Of a DNA stretch of 26,377 bases, positions 1-5,775 are shown piece after piece. This DNA is from a virus. The DNA is taken from positions 1 to 26,377 of the IMG/VR virus record IMGVR_UViG_3300046715_000047; one strand, given 5' to 3'. How positions within the stretch are numbered: the first letter of the stretch is position 1; each line of letters starts with the position of its first letter. Under the pieces are notes generated by a model, which ran no database searches, was not told the DNA's origin, and saw only the letters and a program-made list of their open reading frames with translations. The translations under genes were made by a program, and so were the position numbers.

Positions 1-191
1 CGCACCCAGTCTTCGAGCTGCTGGCCTGCCCTGTCCGAGATGCGGGTGAGCCAGTCACGGTCGGAGCGGAGGCCGGTGAACCGGGCGGTTGTGGCGTCCC
101 CCGTTGTGCGGCGGCTGGTGTCCACCATCGCGAGGAGCTCGGTCGCTTCCGCCTCAGTGAAGATCGGGCGAGGCTTGTTCTGGCGGGTCAT
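1..191 (-). CDS. Hypothetical protein, C-terminus cut by window edge
   Basis: Reads from an ATG at 191 off the left edge, giving 63 codons (start MTRQNKPRPIFTEAEATELL) with no stop. The ATG overlaps the stop of the preceding 59-aa gene as ATGA, so the two are probably translationally coupled, which supports this start. The visible part is hydrophilic, with an acidic helix (TEAEATELLAMV) followed by an Arg/Asp-rich stretch; no motif is recognised. It is the last visible gene of the leftward operon that also carries the coupling protein. Function unknown; the rest lies outside the window. Confidence 0.6.
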   Translation of the reverse strand, partial: MTRQNKPRPIFTEAEATELLAMVDTSRRTTGDATTARFTGLRSDRDWLTRISDRAGQQLEDWV

Positions 192-367
192 AGCTGGACG
201 ACCTTCCTTTGCCACCAGCGCTCGCCGTAACGGAGGCCTCGTGCCTGCCTGCGTGCGGCGCGCCGGTTGTCGTACAGACCGAAGTGGCAGTCGTTGAGTT
301 CCGGGTGTCGGACGATCCACCAGCCGGGCTTCTCGTGGTGGCGGACCGCCTTGAATGAGCGAGCCAT
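188..367 (-). CDS. Small basic WIVRH/DCHFG protein (59 aa), paralogue of the gene at 5239
   Basis: A 59-aa, Trp- and Arg-rich protein. The ATG at 367 is preceded by GGAG overlapping the stop of the upstream gene, and its own stop overlaps the next start (ATGA). The core WIVRH, DCHFG, YD, ARR, AR and RWW matches the 58-aa product at 5239-5415 at about 25 of 40 aligned positions (counted by eye). The pattern, with aromatic patches, a single Cys-His pair and a basic C-terminal half, suggests a compact fold that may bind nucleic acid, but no named family is recognised. A longer in-frame reading upstream of 367 exists but lacks a plausible start and covers the neighbouring gene. Confidence 0.75.
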   Translation of the reverse strand: MARSFKAVRHHEKPGWWIVRHPELNDCHFGLYDNRRAARRQARGLRYGERWWQRKVVQL

Positions 368-375
368 CTCTACTC

Positions 376-705
376 CTATGCGGATAGTTCGTAGTGGTCG
401 GTGTCGGCGTCCCACACTGCGACGGGGCCGCCCTGGTAGTCGTCCTCGGTCTCTTCTGCCCACTCGTCCCGGTCCTGCTGGGTGTGGATGGTGGGCGGGT
501 GCCAGGCGTAGACGTTGGCCGGGATGTGGATCTGGTGCCGCAGCTGCGACCACGGTTTCCCGTGGACCTGCTCGAGGTTGGACAGCCACTGCTCGTCGTT
601 CTCGGCCTGCTCCGGGGTGATCTGCGGTTCCGGTTTGGCGAGGAACTCGGCGAGCTCCTGCTGTCGGCGGGCCGCGGCGATCTCATGCCACCGGTCGCCG
701 GTCAT
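376..705 (-). CDS. Hypothetical acidic protein (109 aa)
   Basis: 109 aa starting MTGDRWHEIAAARRQQELAE. The start at 705 overlaps the stop of the 218-aa gene upstream (ATGA), so coupled translation is likely and a longer reading is not needed. The N-terminal 40 residues look like a charged helix; the C-terminus is strongly acidic (DEWAEETEDDY) and there are several Trp and His residues in the middle. No catalytic or metal-binding motif is seen. It lies between a possible DUF4913-like protein and the WIVRH small protein in the operon downstream of the coupling protein. Function unknown. Confidence 0.7.
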   Translation of the reverse strand: MTGDRWHEIAAARRQQELAEFLAKPEPQITPEQAENDEQWLSNLEQVHGKPWSQLRHQIHIPANVYAWHPPTIHTQQDRDEWAEETEDDYQGGPVAVWDADTDHYELSA

Positions 706-1358
706 GTCTTGCGCCGGAGGCCTGGCGGTATGCCTTCCCGGTCGCTGGTGCACCACCAGGTCAGGTAGGCGGGGAGTTGGGCCTGGTCGACGGTCCACTC
801 GCGGGATATCTGCCCGGTGCTGGTGTCGACGAGCTCGGCCTTGTGGTGGAAGGCGCAATCGGAGAGGAGCCCGTTCACGCGGTCGACGGTGCCGTCGAGC
901 CACTGCCGCCACAGGTCGGCGACGGGGGTGGGGATGCCTCCGCGGTGCGCGGCCCGGTAGTGGCACATGGAGGCGAGGAGTTCGGCGACGGCGCGGGGGT
1001 GCCAAGGCCAGCAGGCGGTCAGCTTGAGCTTCGCCTGGTCCTTGATGACGTAGCGGACCACGCGGTCGGTGTAGACGCCGATGGCGTCGAGCCAGGCGGC
1101 GGCCTCCTCCGGTTTGGTGTTGAGGAACCAGTCGGGCTGGCCGGCGGCCTTCCGCTCCTCAAGCGCGACGACCCGGGCTTCGAGGTCGGGCAACTTCCGG
1201 TCGGCGCGGACGATGTACTCGCCGTACTGCTCGAGGATCTCGCCGATGGACACGTCGCCGATCTCGCCGATGTCGCCCTTGATGACCTCGATCTGCCTCC
1301 CGTGCTCTTCGAGTGCGTCCTGCAGCGTCTTGACGAATCCGGCGTTGATCTCAGCCAT
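702..1358 (-). CDS. Hypothetical protein, possibly DUF4913-like (218 aa)
   Basis: 218 aa. Residues 1-70 form a predicted coiled coil or helical region (heptad-like LEEHGRQIEVIKGDIGEIG, then LEARVVALEERK). Residues 75-170 have a Trp-rich helical pattern (PDWFLN, WLDAIGVY, ACWPWHPRAVAELLA, DLWRQWLD, then Cys-x3-His-His). The order of these elements recalls DUF4913 proteins of actinobacterial plasmids, but this is from memory and not certain. The C-terminus (WTVDQAQLPAYLTWWC) is also aromatic. The gene follows a hairpin that separates it from the WhiB-like gene, and an AAGGGA ribosome site lies upstream of the ATG at 1358. Its stop overlaps the next start. Confidence 0.75.
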   Translation of the reverse strand: MAEINAGFVKTLQDALEEHGRQIEVIKGDIGEIGDVSIGEILEQYGEYIVRADRKLPDLEARVVALEERKAAGQPDWFLNTKPEEAAAWLDAIGVYTDRVVRYVIKDQAKLKLTACWPWHPRAVAELLASMCHYRAAHRGGIPTPVADLWRQWLDGTVDRVNGLLSDCAFHHKAELVDTSTGQISREWTVDQAQLPAYLTWWCTSDREGIPPGLRRKT

Positions 1359-1389
1359 GTCGGTATTCCCTTCTCATGCACAAAGAATA

Positions 1390-1441
1390 ACACTCCCCGC
1401 ACATAGATGCACCTATCTGCACCATGACGTACGGGGAGTGT
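1390..1441 (-). terminator. Hairpin with T-rich tail after the WhiB-like gene
   Basis: ACACTCCCCG (1390-1399) and CGGGGAGTGT (1432-1441) form a perfect 10-bp stem. On the minus strand the stem begins 10 nt after the WhiB-like stop and is followed by the T-rich TATTCTTTG, as expected for an intrinsic terminator reading leftward. The 32-nt loop is long but contains a shorter AGAT-N6-ATCT palindrome and two copies of TGCACC on the minus-strand complement (GGTGCA), so it may fold further. It could attenuate rather than stop transcription into the 218-aa gene, which has no obvious promoter of its own. Confidence 0.5.
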
Positions 1442-1451
1442 GGGGGGATGG

Positions 1452-1910
1452 TTACGCGACGGACAGTTCGTACTCCTCGACCGCCACCGGTTCGGTCACG
1501 ACGTCCTCGACGAGCTCGGTGGCCTCCTGTTCCTTCCTGGCCGCCGCCCTCGCCTGGTCACGCGCCTTCCGCGCGATCTTCTCCGCTTCCGTCCTTGGCG
1601 GCTTCTCGATGCCCTGCTCCTTCCTCCGCTCCGCTCCGGACTTCTTCGAGGAACGGCGGCCCGCGAGGATCGCTTCCCGCTCCGGGCCGGTGGTGCCGCC
1701 CTTGATGCCGTAGACGTCGCGCTGTCGGAGGGCGTCGCCTAGGCACTCCTCCCGGACCTCACACCGGCCGCAGATCGCCAGCGCCTCCCGCACGATGTCC
1801 CCACCGCGGCCTTTCCCGACGGGCGGGTCGAACGGGTCATGCTCCGACAGGTCCATGTCCCGGCATTCGGCCTGGTCCATCCAGGCGTAGGCGTCGATGG
1901 TGCTGCTCAT
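1452..1910 (-). CDS. whiB: WhiB-like iron-sulfur transcription regulator (152 aa)
   Basis: WhiB-family proteins bind a 4Fe-4S cluster through four cysteines and act on transcription, usually through the principal sigma factor. Here the ligands are C16, C47, C50 and C56 (C...CxxCxxxxxC), followed by the turn GIKGGTT at 68-74. The usual GVWGG/GIWGG has Lys in place of Trp. Residues 85-152 form a long charged tail (many Lys/Arg/Glu/Ala, probably helical) ending in an acidic Val/Glu stretch. The ATG at 1910 overlaps the coupling-protein stop (ATGA), giving a normal-length N-terminus; the much longer in-frame ORF upstream is a shadow of the coupling-protein gene. WhiB-like genes are common on actinobacterial plasmids and phages. 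The target here is unknown; the divergent promoter at 4490-4528 is one candidate. Confidence 0.92.
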   Translation of the reverse strand: MSSTIDAYAWMDQAECRDMDLSEHDPFDPPVGKGRGGDIVREALAICGRCEVREECLGDALRQRDVYGIKGGTTGPEREAILAGRRSSKKSGAERRKEQGIEKPPRTEAEKIARKARDQARAAARKEQEATELVEDVVTEPVAVEEYELSVA

Positions 1911-3721
1911 GACGGCACCTCCTCGGCGGTGACCTGCTCCGGCATGGCGGCGATGGCGGCCGGGATGACCGGCGTGTTCGGCAGCGACAGGTTGACCCGC
2001 TTGGCGTTCTTGACCTCCCAGATCCGAGGCATCCGCAGGAGCATGGTGCGCATCCCGCCCCGGAACACGAAGGCGGTGAGCTTCTCGTTGGCGCGGATCT
2101 CCGCCGCACTCATGACGTCCTCGATGCGGTGGGAGTCGGCGGCGTCCTGCTTCTCGCCGGCGTTCTTGAATCGGGCCTTCCCGCCGAGGGTGGCGTTCTC
2201 CGCCAGGTCCTCGGCGCCGTTCCCACCGCCGTACACGATCCACGTGTTTGTGGCACCCAGGATCTCTTCGGCGGTCGAGCGGCCGTACTTCCTGCGCAGC
2301 TGCGCCTTCGACTGGACGCAGTAGGTGATGTTGACGCCGCGGCCACCCATGTCCGCCAGCCACTCCTCCAGCGGCACCTTGCACACCAGGCCCACCTCGT
2401 CGAGGCACTCGGTAACGGGCGGATCGATCCGCTCCTCCAGGCACTCGCCGGCCAAGAGGCGCTGCTGGTGGGCGATCTCACCCATGAGCGCACGGTTCAG
2501 CGGGGCCAGCACTTCCTGCTTCTCGTGGCCGAAGATGCACAGCGTCTCGTGCTCCTCGTGAAGCTTGCGGATGTCGAGCGTGTTGTCCTCGACCGGCGAG
2601 TCGCCGAGGAGGCAGGCCTTCTCGTGCTGCAGCCAGTACAAGGCCTTCTGCATGGTGTGCGTGACGGACGCCCGTGTCTTGTCGCCCTTGGAGTAGTGCT
2701 CCTTCAGCATGTACATGCGGACCTCTGCGTCGTCCCCACCTACCCGCGTGATGACCTCTTCGATCTCCGCCCTAGCCGCGCACTCCGTCGACGTGTTCCT
2801 CGGCTGGTCCGCGGACCACCGCAGCACGTCCCTCATACGCCGGTTGCTGTTCGCGGCGGCCCACATGAACAAACCGAGCAGGGGGCGGGCCGACTCGAGC
2901 CAGGTCGCGTGGTCCGGGCTGGCGTCCTCACCACCAGGCGGGATCAGGTCGATGGCACGGTCCTTCGCCGTGGTGTAGTCCTTGCAGTCAGTCAGGACCG
3001 CCCACCGAAGCGGCATCGTCAGGGTTTCCCCGCCGACGATCCACCGGCTCGTGGAGTCGATCTTCACGTAGGCGGTGGGGTTCCACGCGTGGAACGCCTT
3101 CCCGCCCTTCGTCCGCTCCTCGTAGACCCACTCGGCGACGTCCTTACGCGTCGAGGTGATGATCAGCGTGCCCGGCGCGTAGAAGGCACGGACAGCCAGG
3201 AGCGCCGACTTTCCAGACCGGGGCGCGCCCTCGATGCCGGTGGTGTCTTCCCACGGTGTCCACACCTGGTGCCAGGGTGCCCACCCCATACCGAGGGTGC
3301 CGACCAGCTGCGCGACCTCCTTCATCGGCAGCTTCTGCCGCTCCCACCACGACAGGCCACGGAGAGACGGCCGGTAGGTGTCGACATTCAGCCTCTGCGC
3401 CCCCGCCGAGACCTTCTCCCACACGTCCGACCGGGACGCCATACCGCCGTGCGTTTCGGAGTGCTTCTTACGCTTCTTCGACCAGGCGTGCGACGACCCA
3501 GGCAGCAGCACGTGGCGGGACGACCAGACTGCTGTGCAACCCGCCAGCCACAGCCCACCGCTACCAGCGGCAGCCGCAGCTACGTCCGGGTTGTGCATGA
3601 GAGCGGCGACGGTGGCCGTGATGCCCGCCGTGCCGGCGCCGATCCCGCCGGTGTTCTTAGGCCACCGGCCCTTGGCACGCCACGCCTCGAAGGCCATCGC
3701 CCGCGCATTACCCTTGCCCAT
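1907..3721 (-). CDS. VirD4/TraD-family type IV coupling protein (604 aa)
   Basis: Coupling proteins are membrane-anchored hexameric ATPases that bring the relaxase-DNA complex to a type IV secretion channel. Two hydrophobic Gly/Ala-rich segments (about 25-43 and 48-66) would anchor the N-terminus. Walker A is GAPRSGKS (165-172), Walker B is PVTECLDEVGL (435-445, D441-E442), and ITYCVQSKAQLRRKYG (465-480) matches the conserved VirD4 Gln-Ser motif after Walker B. A C-terminal basic segment precedes a short hydrophobic tail. Length fits the family (about 500-700 aa). The ATG at 3721 has AAGGAG 6 nt upstream. It lies in the leftward operon, with the WhiB-like gene coupled directly downstream. The relaxase it would serve is in the opposite operon at 6931. 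FtsK/TraB-type actinobacterial transferases lack this arrangement, so VirD4 type is favoured. Confidence 0.93.
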   Translation of the reverse strand: MGKGNARAMAFEAWRAKGRWPKNTGGIGAGTAGITATVAALMHNPDVAAAAAGSGGLWLAGCTAVWSSRHVLLPGSSHAWSKKRKKHSETHGGMASRSDVWEKVSAGAQRLNVDTYRPSLRGLSWWERQKLPMKEVAQLVGTLGMGWAPWHQVWTPWEDTTGIEGAPRSGKSALLAVRAFYAPGTLIITSTRKDVAEWVYEERTKGGKAFHAWNPTAYVKIDSTSRWIVGGETLTMPLRWAVLTDCKDYTTAKDRAIDLIPPGGEDASPDHATWLESARPLLGLFMWAAANSNRRMRDVLRWSADQPRNTSTECAARAEIEEVITRVGGDDAEVRMYMLKEHYSKGDKTRASVTHTMQKALYWLQHEKACLLGDSPVEDNTLDIRKLHEEHETLCIFGHEKQEVLAPLNRALMGEIAHQQRLLAGECLEERIDPPVTECLDEVGLVCKVPLEEWLADMGGRGVNITYCVQSKAQLRRKYGRSTAEEILGATNTWIVYGGGNGAEDLAENATLGGKARFKNAGEKQDAADSHRIEDVMSAAEIRANEKLTAFVFRGGMRTMLLRMPRIWEVKNAKRVNLSLPNTPVIPAAIAAMPEQVTAEEVPS

Positions 3722-3747
3722 GAGAGGAGCTCCTTTTTCTCTCTCAG

Positions 3748-3776
3748 CCCCGGTCGGGCCGTAATCCTGGCCGGGG
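3748..3776 (-). terminator. Hairpin between the 72-aa gene and the coupling-protein gene
   Basis: CCCCGGTC (3748-3755) pairs with GGCCGGGG (3769-3776), an 8-bp stem with one G-T wobble and a 13-nt loop. It sits in the 65-bp gap upstream of the coupling-protein start. No T tract follows on the minus strand; the next bases are purine-rich and lead into the ribosome site. It may be a weak terminator or an attenuator lowering expression of the ATPase relative to the promoter-proximal small genes. Confidence 0.35.
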
Positions 3777-3786
3777 CGCTTCTATG

Positions 3787-4005
3787 TCAGATGGATGCCT
3801 CGTCGACGCTGGCCGGCTCCGCGGTCTCCTCGAGCAGGTCGATCCAGGTGCGGGCTTCGTCGGACAGCTGGTCGTAGTCGCCGGCGCCGGACAGGAACAC
3901 CCGGGCGTCGTTGAGTGCCTCGTCGGCTGCCGGGTCGCGCTGGCGGACCAGCCACGACTCCTGCTCGCTGCCGATGTTGTGGTCGATCTGCGGCCCGATG
4001 TTCAT
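3787..4005 (-). CDS. Hypothetical acidic protein (72 aa)
   Basis: A 72-aa, strongly acidic protein (MNIGPQIDHNIGSEQESWL... ending EPASVDEASI). The ATG at 4005 overlaps the stop of the upstream 74-aa gene (ATGA). The middle and C-terminal parts (DEALNDARVFLSG, LSDEARTWIDLLEETAE) look like amphipathic helices. No known family is recognised. It is the last small gene before the coupling-protein gene. Confidence 0.7.
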   Translation of the reverse strand: MNIGPQIDHNIGSEQESWLVRQRDPAADEALNDARVFLSGAGDYDQLSDEARTWIDLLEETAEPASVDEASI

Positions 4006-4226
4006 GTCAGTTCCCCTCGCTCCCGTAGTGCCTTCTTGATGTTCTGCACCTCGGGCCGGCTGTAGGGGCGGCCGATGAGGTCGATGACCCGGACGCCGGC
4101 GATGAGCGCTTTCTCCACGAGGGGCCTCGCTTCCTCCGATGCCTCCTCGGCAATCGCCCTGCCGCGGTTCCGCTTCGCTGTGAGCTCGTCGAGACGGGCC
4201 ATGATCCGATCCACCTCCCTGCTCAC
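4002..4226 (-). CDS. Hypothetical small basic protein (74 aa)
   Basis: Chosen start is the GTG at 4226, which overlaps the upstream stop (GTGA) and has GGAG 5 nt before it. An ATG at 4202 (66 aa, AGGGAGG 11 nt upstream) is the alternative. The product has a charged N-terminal helix (MARLDELTAKRNRGRAIAEE) and a C-terminal segment (IAGVRVIDLIGRPYSRPEVQ followed by NIKKALRERG) that resembles a DNA-binding helix-turn-helix with a basic recognition helix. If it binds DNA it is a candidate regulator of the palindromic promoter nearby, but this is inference. It is coupled at both ends to neighbouring small genes. Confidence 0.65.
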   Translation of the reverse strand: MSREVDRIMARLDELTAKRNRGRAIAEEASEEARPLVEKALIAGVRVIDLIGRPYSRPEVQNIKKALRERGELT

Positions 4227-4483
4227 TTCGACTCCAGGCCGTGCCGCAGCTGCCAGTCGTGGAGCGCCAGAAGGGCGTCGTCTGACTCCTTCTCCGCCTG
4301 GTCGTACTTGTCCTCCCGCGGGTGCAACATGGCCGCCAGGCCGAGCGCGAACTTGGCTGCCCCGTAGGCGCGAATGAGTTCGTGGAGCTCTTCGGCTTCG
4401 GCGGCGGTCAGGCGGGTTGGTGTCGCCGACTGCAGCACGGTGATTGGGGTGCCGGGTCGGGGCCCGTCGTGTCTGTTCGTCAT
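4223..4483 (-). CDS. Hypothetical small helical protein (86 aa), paralogue of the gene at 5010
   Basis: First gene of the leftward operon. The ATG at 4483 lies 6 nt after the proposed -10 (TAGGCT, 4495-4490 on the minus strand), so the mRNA is probably leaderless, which is common in actinobacteria; there is no ribosome site. The 86-aa product has a disordered start, then TAAEAEELHELIRAYGAA and ALLALHDWQLRH. These match APAEAAELTRLITDYTAA and ALQRLQDWITQH in the 66-aa protein at 5010-5210 (10 of 18 and 6 of 12 positions by eye). The shared pattern suggests a two-helix fold; function unknown. Confidence 0.75.
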   Translation of the reverse strand: MTNRHDGPRPGTPITVLQSATPTRLTAAEAEELHELIRAYGAAKFALGLAAMLHPREDKYDQAEKESDDALLALHDWQLRHGLESK

Positions 4484-4489
4484 GACTGA

Positions 4490-4518
4490 AGCCTAGTGCT
4501 AGACATCCGTCGTGTCTA
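4490..4518 (-). promoter_or_regulatory. Leftward promoter of the divergent pair
   Basis: By exact symmetry the minus strand reads -35 TAGACA (4518-4513), 17-nt spacer, -10 TAGGCT (4495-4490). Transcription would start at or next to the ATG at 4483, so a leaderless mRNA is predicted. The two -35 boxes face each other inside the palindrome, so RNA polymerase could occupy only one direction at a time. Confidence 0.65.
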
Positions 4519-4528
4519 GCACTAGGCT
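4500..4528 (+). promoter_or_regulatory. Rightward promoter of the divergent pair
   Basis: -35 TAGACA (4500-4505), 17-nt spacer, -10 TAGGCT (4523-4528; fits the actinobacterial TANNNT). The start of transcription would be near 4535, giving a leader of about 30 nt with AGGAGG at 4554-4559 before the ATG at 4565. Drives the operon towards the DUF2637-like gene and probably the relaxase. Confidence 0.65.
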
Positions 4529-4564
4529 CTAGCCAGATGCATAGGAGATACATAGGAGGCAGCG

Positions 4565-4753
4565 ATGAGCGGGGACCGTGGCGGAGAGATCTTCACCGGC
4601 ACTTCACGTGCCGAGGAGGTCTTCGAGGAGCTCGCGGCGAATGGCGGCCTCTCCGCCGAGTCGGCGCTGTGGCTCTACCAGGAGCGTGAGCGGCTCGTCT
4701 CCCTCGCCCACGACTTCTACATCGCCTCGCAGCAGAAGGGGGCCACCTCATGA
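4565..4753 (+). CDS. Hypothetical small protein (62 aa)
   Basis: First gene of the rightward operon, with AGGAGG 5 nt before the ATG and its stop overlapping the next start (ATGA). The 62-aa product is mildly acidic and probably all helical (AEEVFEELAANGGLSAESAL then WLYQERERLVSLAHDFY). No domain recognised. Its position right after the promoter suggests high expression and possibly a regulatory or establishment role, but nothing in the sequence proves this. Confidence 0.75.
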   Translation: MSGDRGGEIFTGTSRAEEVFEELAANGGLSAESALWLYQERERLVSLAHDFYIASQQKGATS

Positions 4754-5013
4754 GCGACATCCTCGACGCGCGCCTCGGATCGCTAGGCCACATCGTCGTC
4801 AACTGCACCACGTGCGGCGAGCCCCGGCGGATCGAGGTCACCGGCGAGATCGCCACCGTGAAGCGGCGCGGCTGGTTCGGGCTCCGGATGAACCTTCGTG
4901 GCCAGGACATGGGCACCTGCTACGTCAAGCTGCAGGCCCACCCAGACCAGCACCAGTGCCCAATGAAGGTCACCCTCGACGGCCCGTCCAACGGCCTACG
5001 CATCGTCAAGTGA
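4750..5013 (+). CDS. Small putative zinc-binding protein (87 aa)
   Basis: 87 aa, coupled at both ends (ATGA at its start, GTGA at its stop). Cysteines at 19 and 22 (NCTTCGEP) with two more at 57 and 70 (GTCYVK, HQCPMK) form a CxxC...C...C arrangement like a zinc ribbon. The intervening segment is basic and aromatic (VKRRGWFGLRMNLRG), so nucleic-acid binding is plausible. No specific family can be named. Confidence 0.75.
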   Translation: MSDILDARLGSLGHIVVNCTTCGEPRRIEVTGEIATVKRRGWFGLRMNLRGQDMGTCYVKLQAHPDQHQCPMKVTLDGPSNGLRIVK

Positions 5014-5210
5014 TCGATCCGCCGCGCCGTGTCCTCGCACCAGCCGAGGCCGCCGAACTCACCCGCCTCATCACCGACTACACCGCAGCAGCCATCACCG
5101 CAGCCGCAGCACCGCCCGGCGTGGACCCAGCCCCCGCCCACGCCGTATCCACAGCCGCACTCCAGCGGCTACAGGACTGGATCACACAGCACACCCACCA
5201 CCCGGGGTAG
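5010..5210 (+). CDS. Hypothetical small helical protein (66 aa), paralogue of the gene at 4223
   Basis: Starts at a GTG overlapping the previous stop (GTGA) and ends at the TAG at 5208-5210. A longer in-frame reading from 4578 covers two genuine genes in other frames and is rejected. The 66-aa product has APAEAAELTRLITDYTAA, an Ala/Pro-rich middle and ALQRLQDWITQH, the same order of elements as the 86-aa protein at 4223-4483 on the other side of the promoter. Function unknown. Confidence 0.7.
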   Translation: MIDPPRRVLAPAEAAELTRLITDYTAAAITAAAAPPGVDPAPAHAVSTAALQRLQDWITQHTHHPG

Positions 5211-5238
5211 TGCAGGACCCCGGGAGAACGGAGCAGAG

Positions 5239-5415
5239 ATGAACCCCTACCGGGTCCGTCGATACGGAGAGATGTGGATCGTCCGGCACGTCGAGTTCGA
5301 TGACTGCCACTTCGGCATGTACGACAGCCACAGGGAAGCACGCAGGTCGGCCCGCGCCCACCGCCGGGGCGACCGGTGGTGGCGGCGCCGGGAGTTCCAC
5401 CGGTTCGCCACCTGA
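5239..5415 (+). CDS. Small basic WIVRH/DCHFG protein (58 aa), paralogue of the gene at 188
   Basis: 58 aa, ATG at 5239 with GGAGCAGAG upstream. Contains WIVRH, DCHFG, YD, ARR, AR and RWW in the same order and spacing as the 59-aa protein at 188-367; about 25 of 40 aligned residues are identical. Very basic C-terminal half (RRGDRWWRRREFHR). Followed at once by a strong hairpin. The duplication, one copy per divergent operon, suggests a role tied to the element's own biology; no known family is recognised. Confidence 0.78.
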   Translation: MNPYRVRRYGEMWIVRHVEFDDCHFGMYDSHREARRSARAHRRGDRWWRRREFHRFAT

Positions 5416-5426
5416 CAAGAAGAGAA

Positions 5427-5456
5427 GCCCGGCACCGATGCAGGTCGGTGCCGGGC
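5427..5456 (+). terminator. Strong hairpin after the 58-aa gene
   Basis: GCCCGGCACCGA (5427-5438) and TCGGTGCCGGGC (5445-5456) form a perfect 12-bp stem with a 6-nt loop, 11 nt after the stop at 5415. There is no T tract, which is common for actinobacterial terminators. It would reduce read-through into the 94-aa gene, whose ribosome site (GGAGG) begins 25 nt further on. Confidence 0.65.
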
Positions 5457-5490
5457 GAGCCACCCAGCAGCTTGGACCACGGAGGTAGCA

Positions 5491-5775
5491 GTGACCAGTC
5501 AACAGCACCCGGCCCCCACCGGCCAGCCAGACCCCGAGATCTGTCGGGCACACCGCGCCGGCAAGTACCGGTGCGTCCGCCCCGCCTGGCACGACGGGTG
5601 GCACCACGAGCCCCTCGATGACGGCACCGTCCGGGCATGGCTGTTCACTGCGGAGCTCCCCTACCGGGAACCCGGGGTCGTCGTCGCCACCTCGCCAGCA
5701 CTCGACCTGTCCGACCGAAGCCTCGCCGCGACCCTCGACCAGTGGACCGCCGAGCAGTCAGGAGACCAGGCATGA
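5491..5775 (+). CDS. Small Cys/His-rich protein, possible zinc-binding (94 aa)
   Basis: GTG start at 5491 with GGAGG 5 nt upstream; the stop overlaps the next start (ATGA). Residues 18-39 (CRAHRAGKYRCVRP then AWHDGWHHEP) place C18, H21, C28, H34, H38 and H39 as possible metal ligands. The rest is acidic with no recognised domain. It is coupled to the DUF2637-like membrane protein, so the two may act together. Function unknown. Confidence 0.72.
   Translation: MTSQQHPAPTGQPDPEICRAHRAGKYRCVRPAWHDGWHHEPLDDGTVRAWLFTAELPYREPGVVVATSPALDLSDRSLAATLDQWTAEQSGDQA

Larger units (their letters stand above)
4490..4528. promoter_or_regulatory. 39-bp perfect inverted repeat, operator and divergent promoter core
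   Basis: AGCCTAGTGCTAGACA (4490-4505) and TGTCTAGCACTAGGCT (4513-4528) are exact reverse complements separated by 7 nt (TCCGTCG). CTAG, rare in high-GC DNA, occurs four times in the repeat and once more just after it. The repeat lies exactly between the divergent operons and embeds matching -35 and -10 elements on both strands. A dimeric repressor bound here would shut both promoters together. The regulator is not identified; candidates in the window are the WhiB-like protein, the 74-aa basic protein at 4002 and the HTH domain of the 5772 protein. Confidence 0.85.

Noticed and set aside
1452-2444. 330-codon version of the WhiB-like gene
   Set aside because: The N-terminal 178 codons lie over the coupling-protein gene and are low-complexity; the ATG at 1910 in an ATGA overlap gives a normal WhiB start.
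2129-3877. 582-codon open frame on the plus strand opposite the coupling-protein gene
   Set aside because: It is a shadow of a clearly conserved minus-strand ATPase; the translated sequence is Arg/Gly/Leu/Val-rich without motifs, as expected for the antisense of a high-GC gene.
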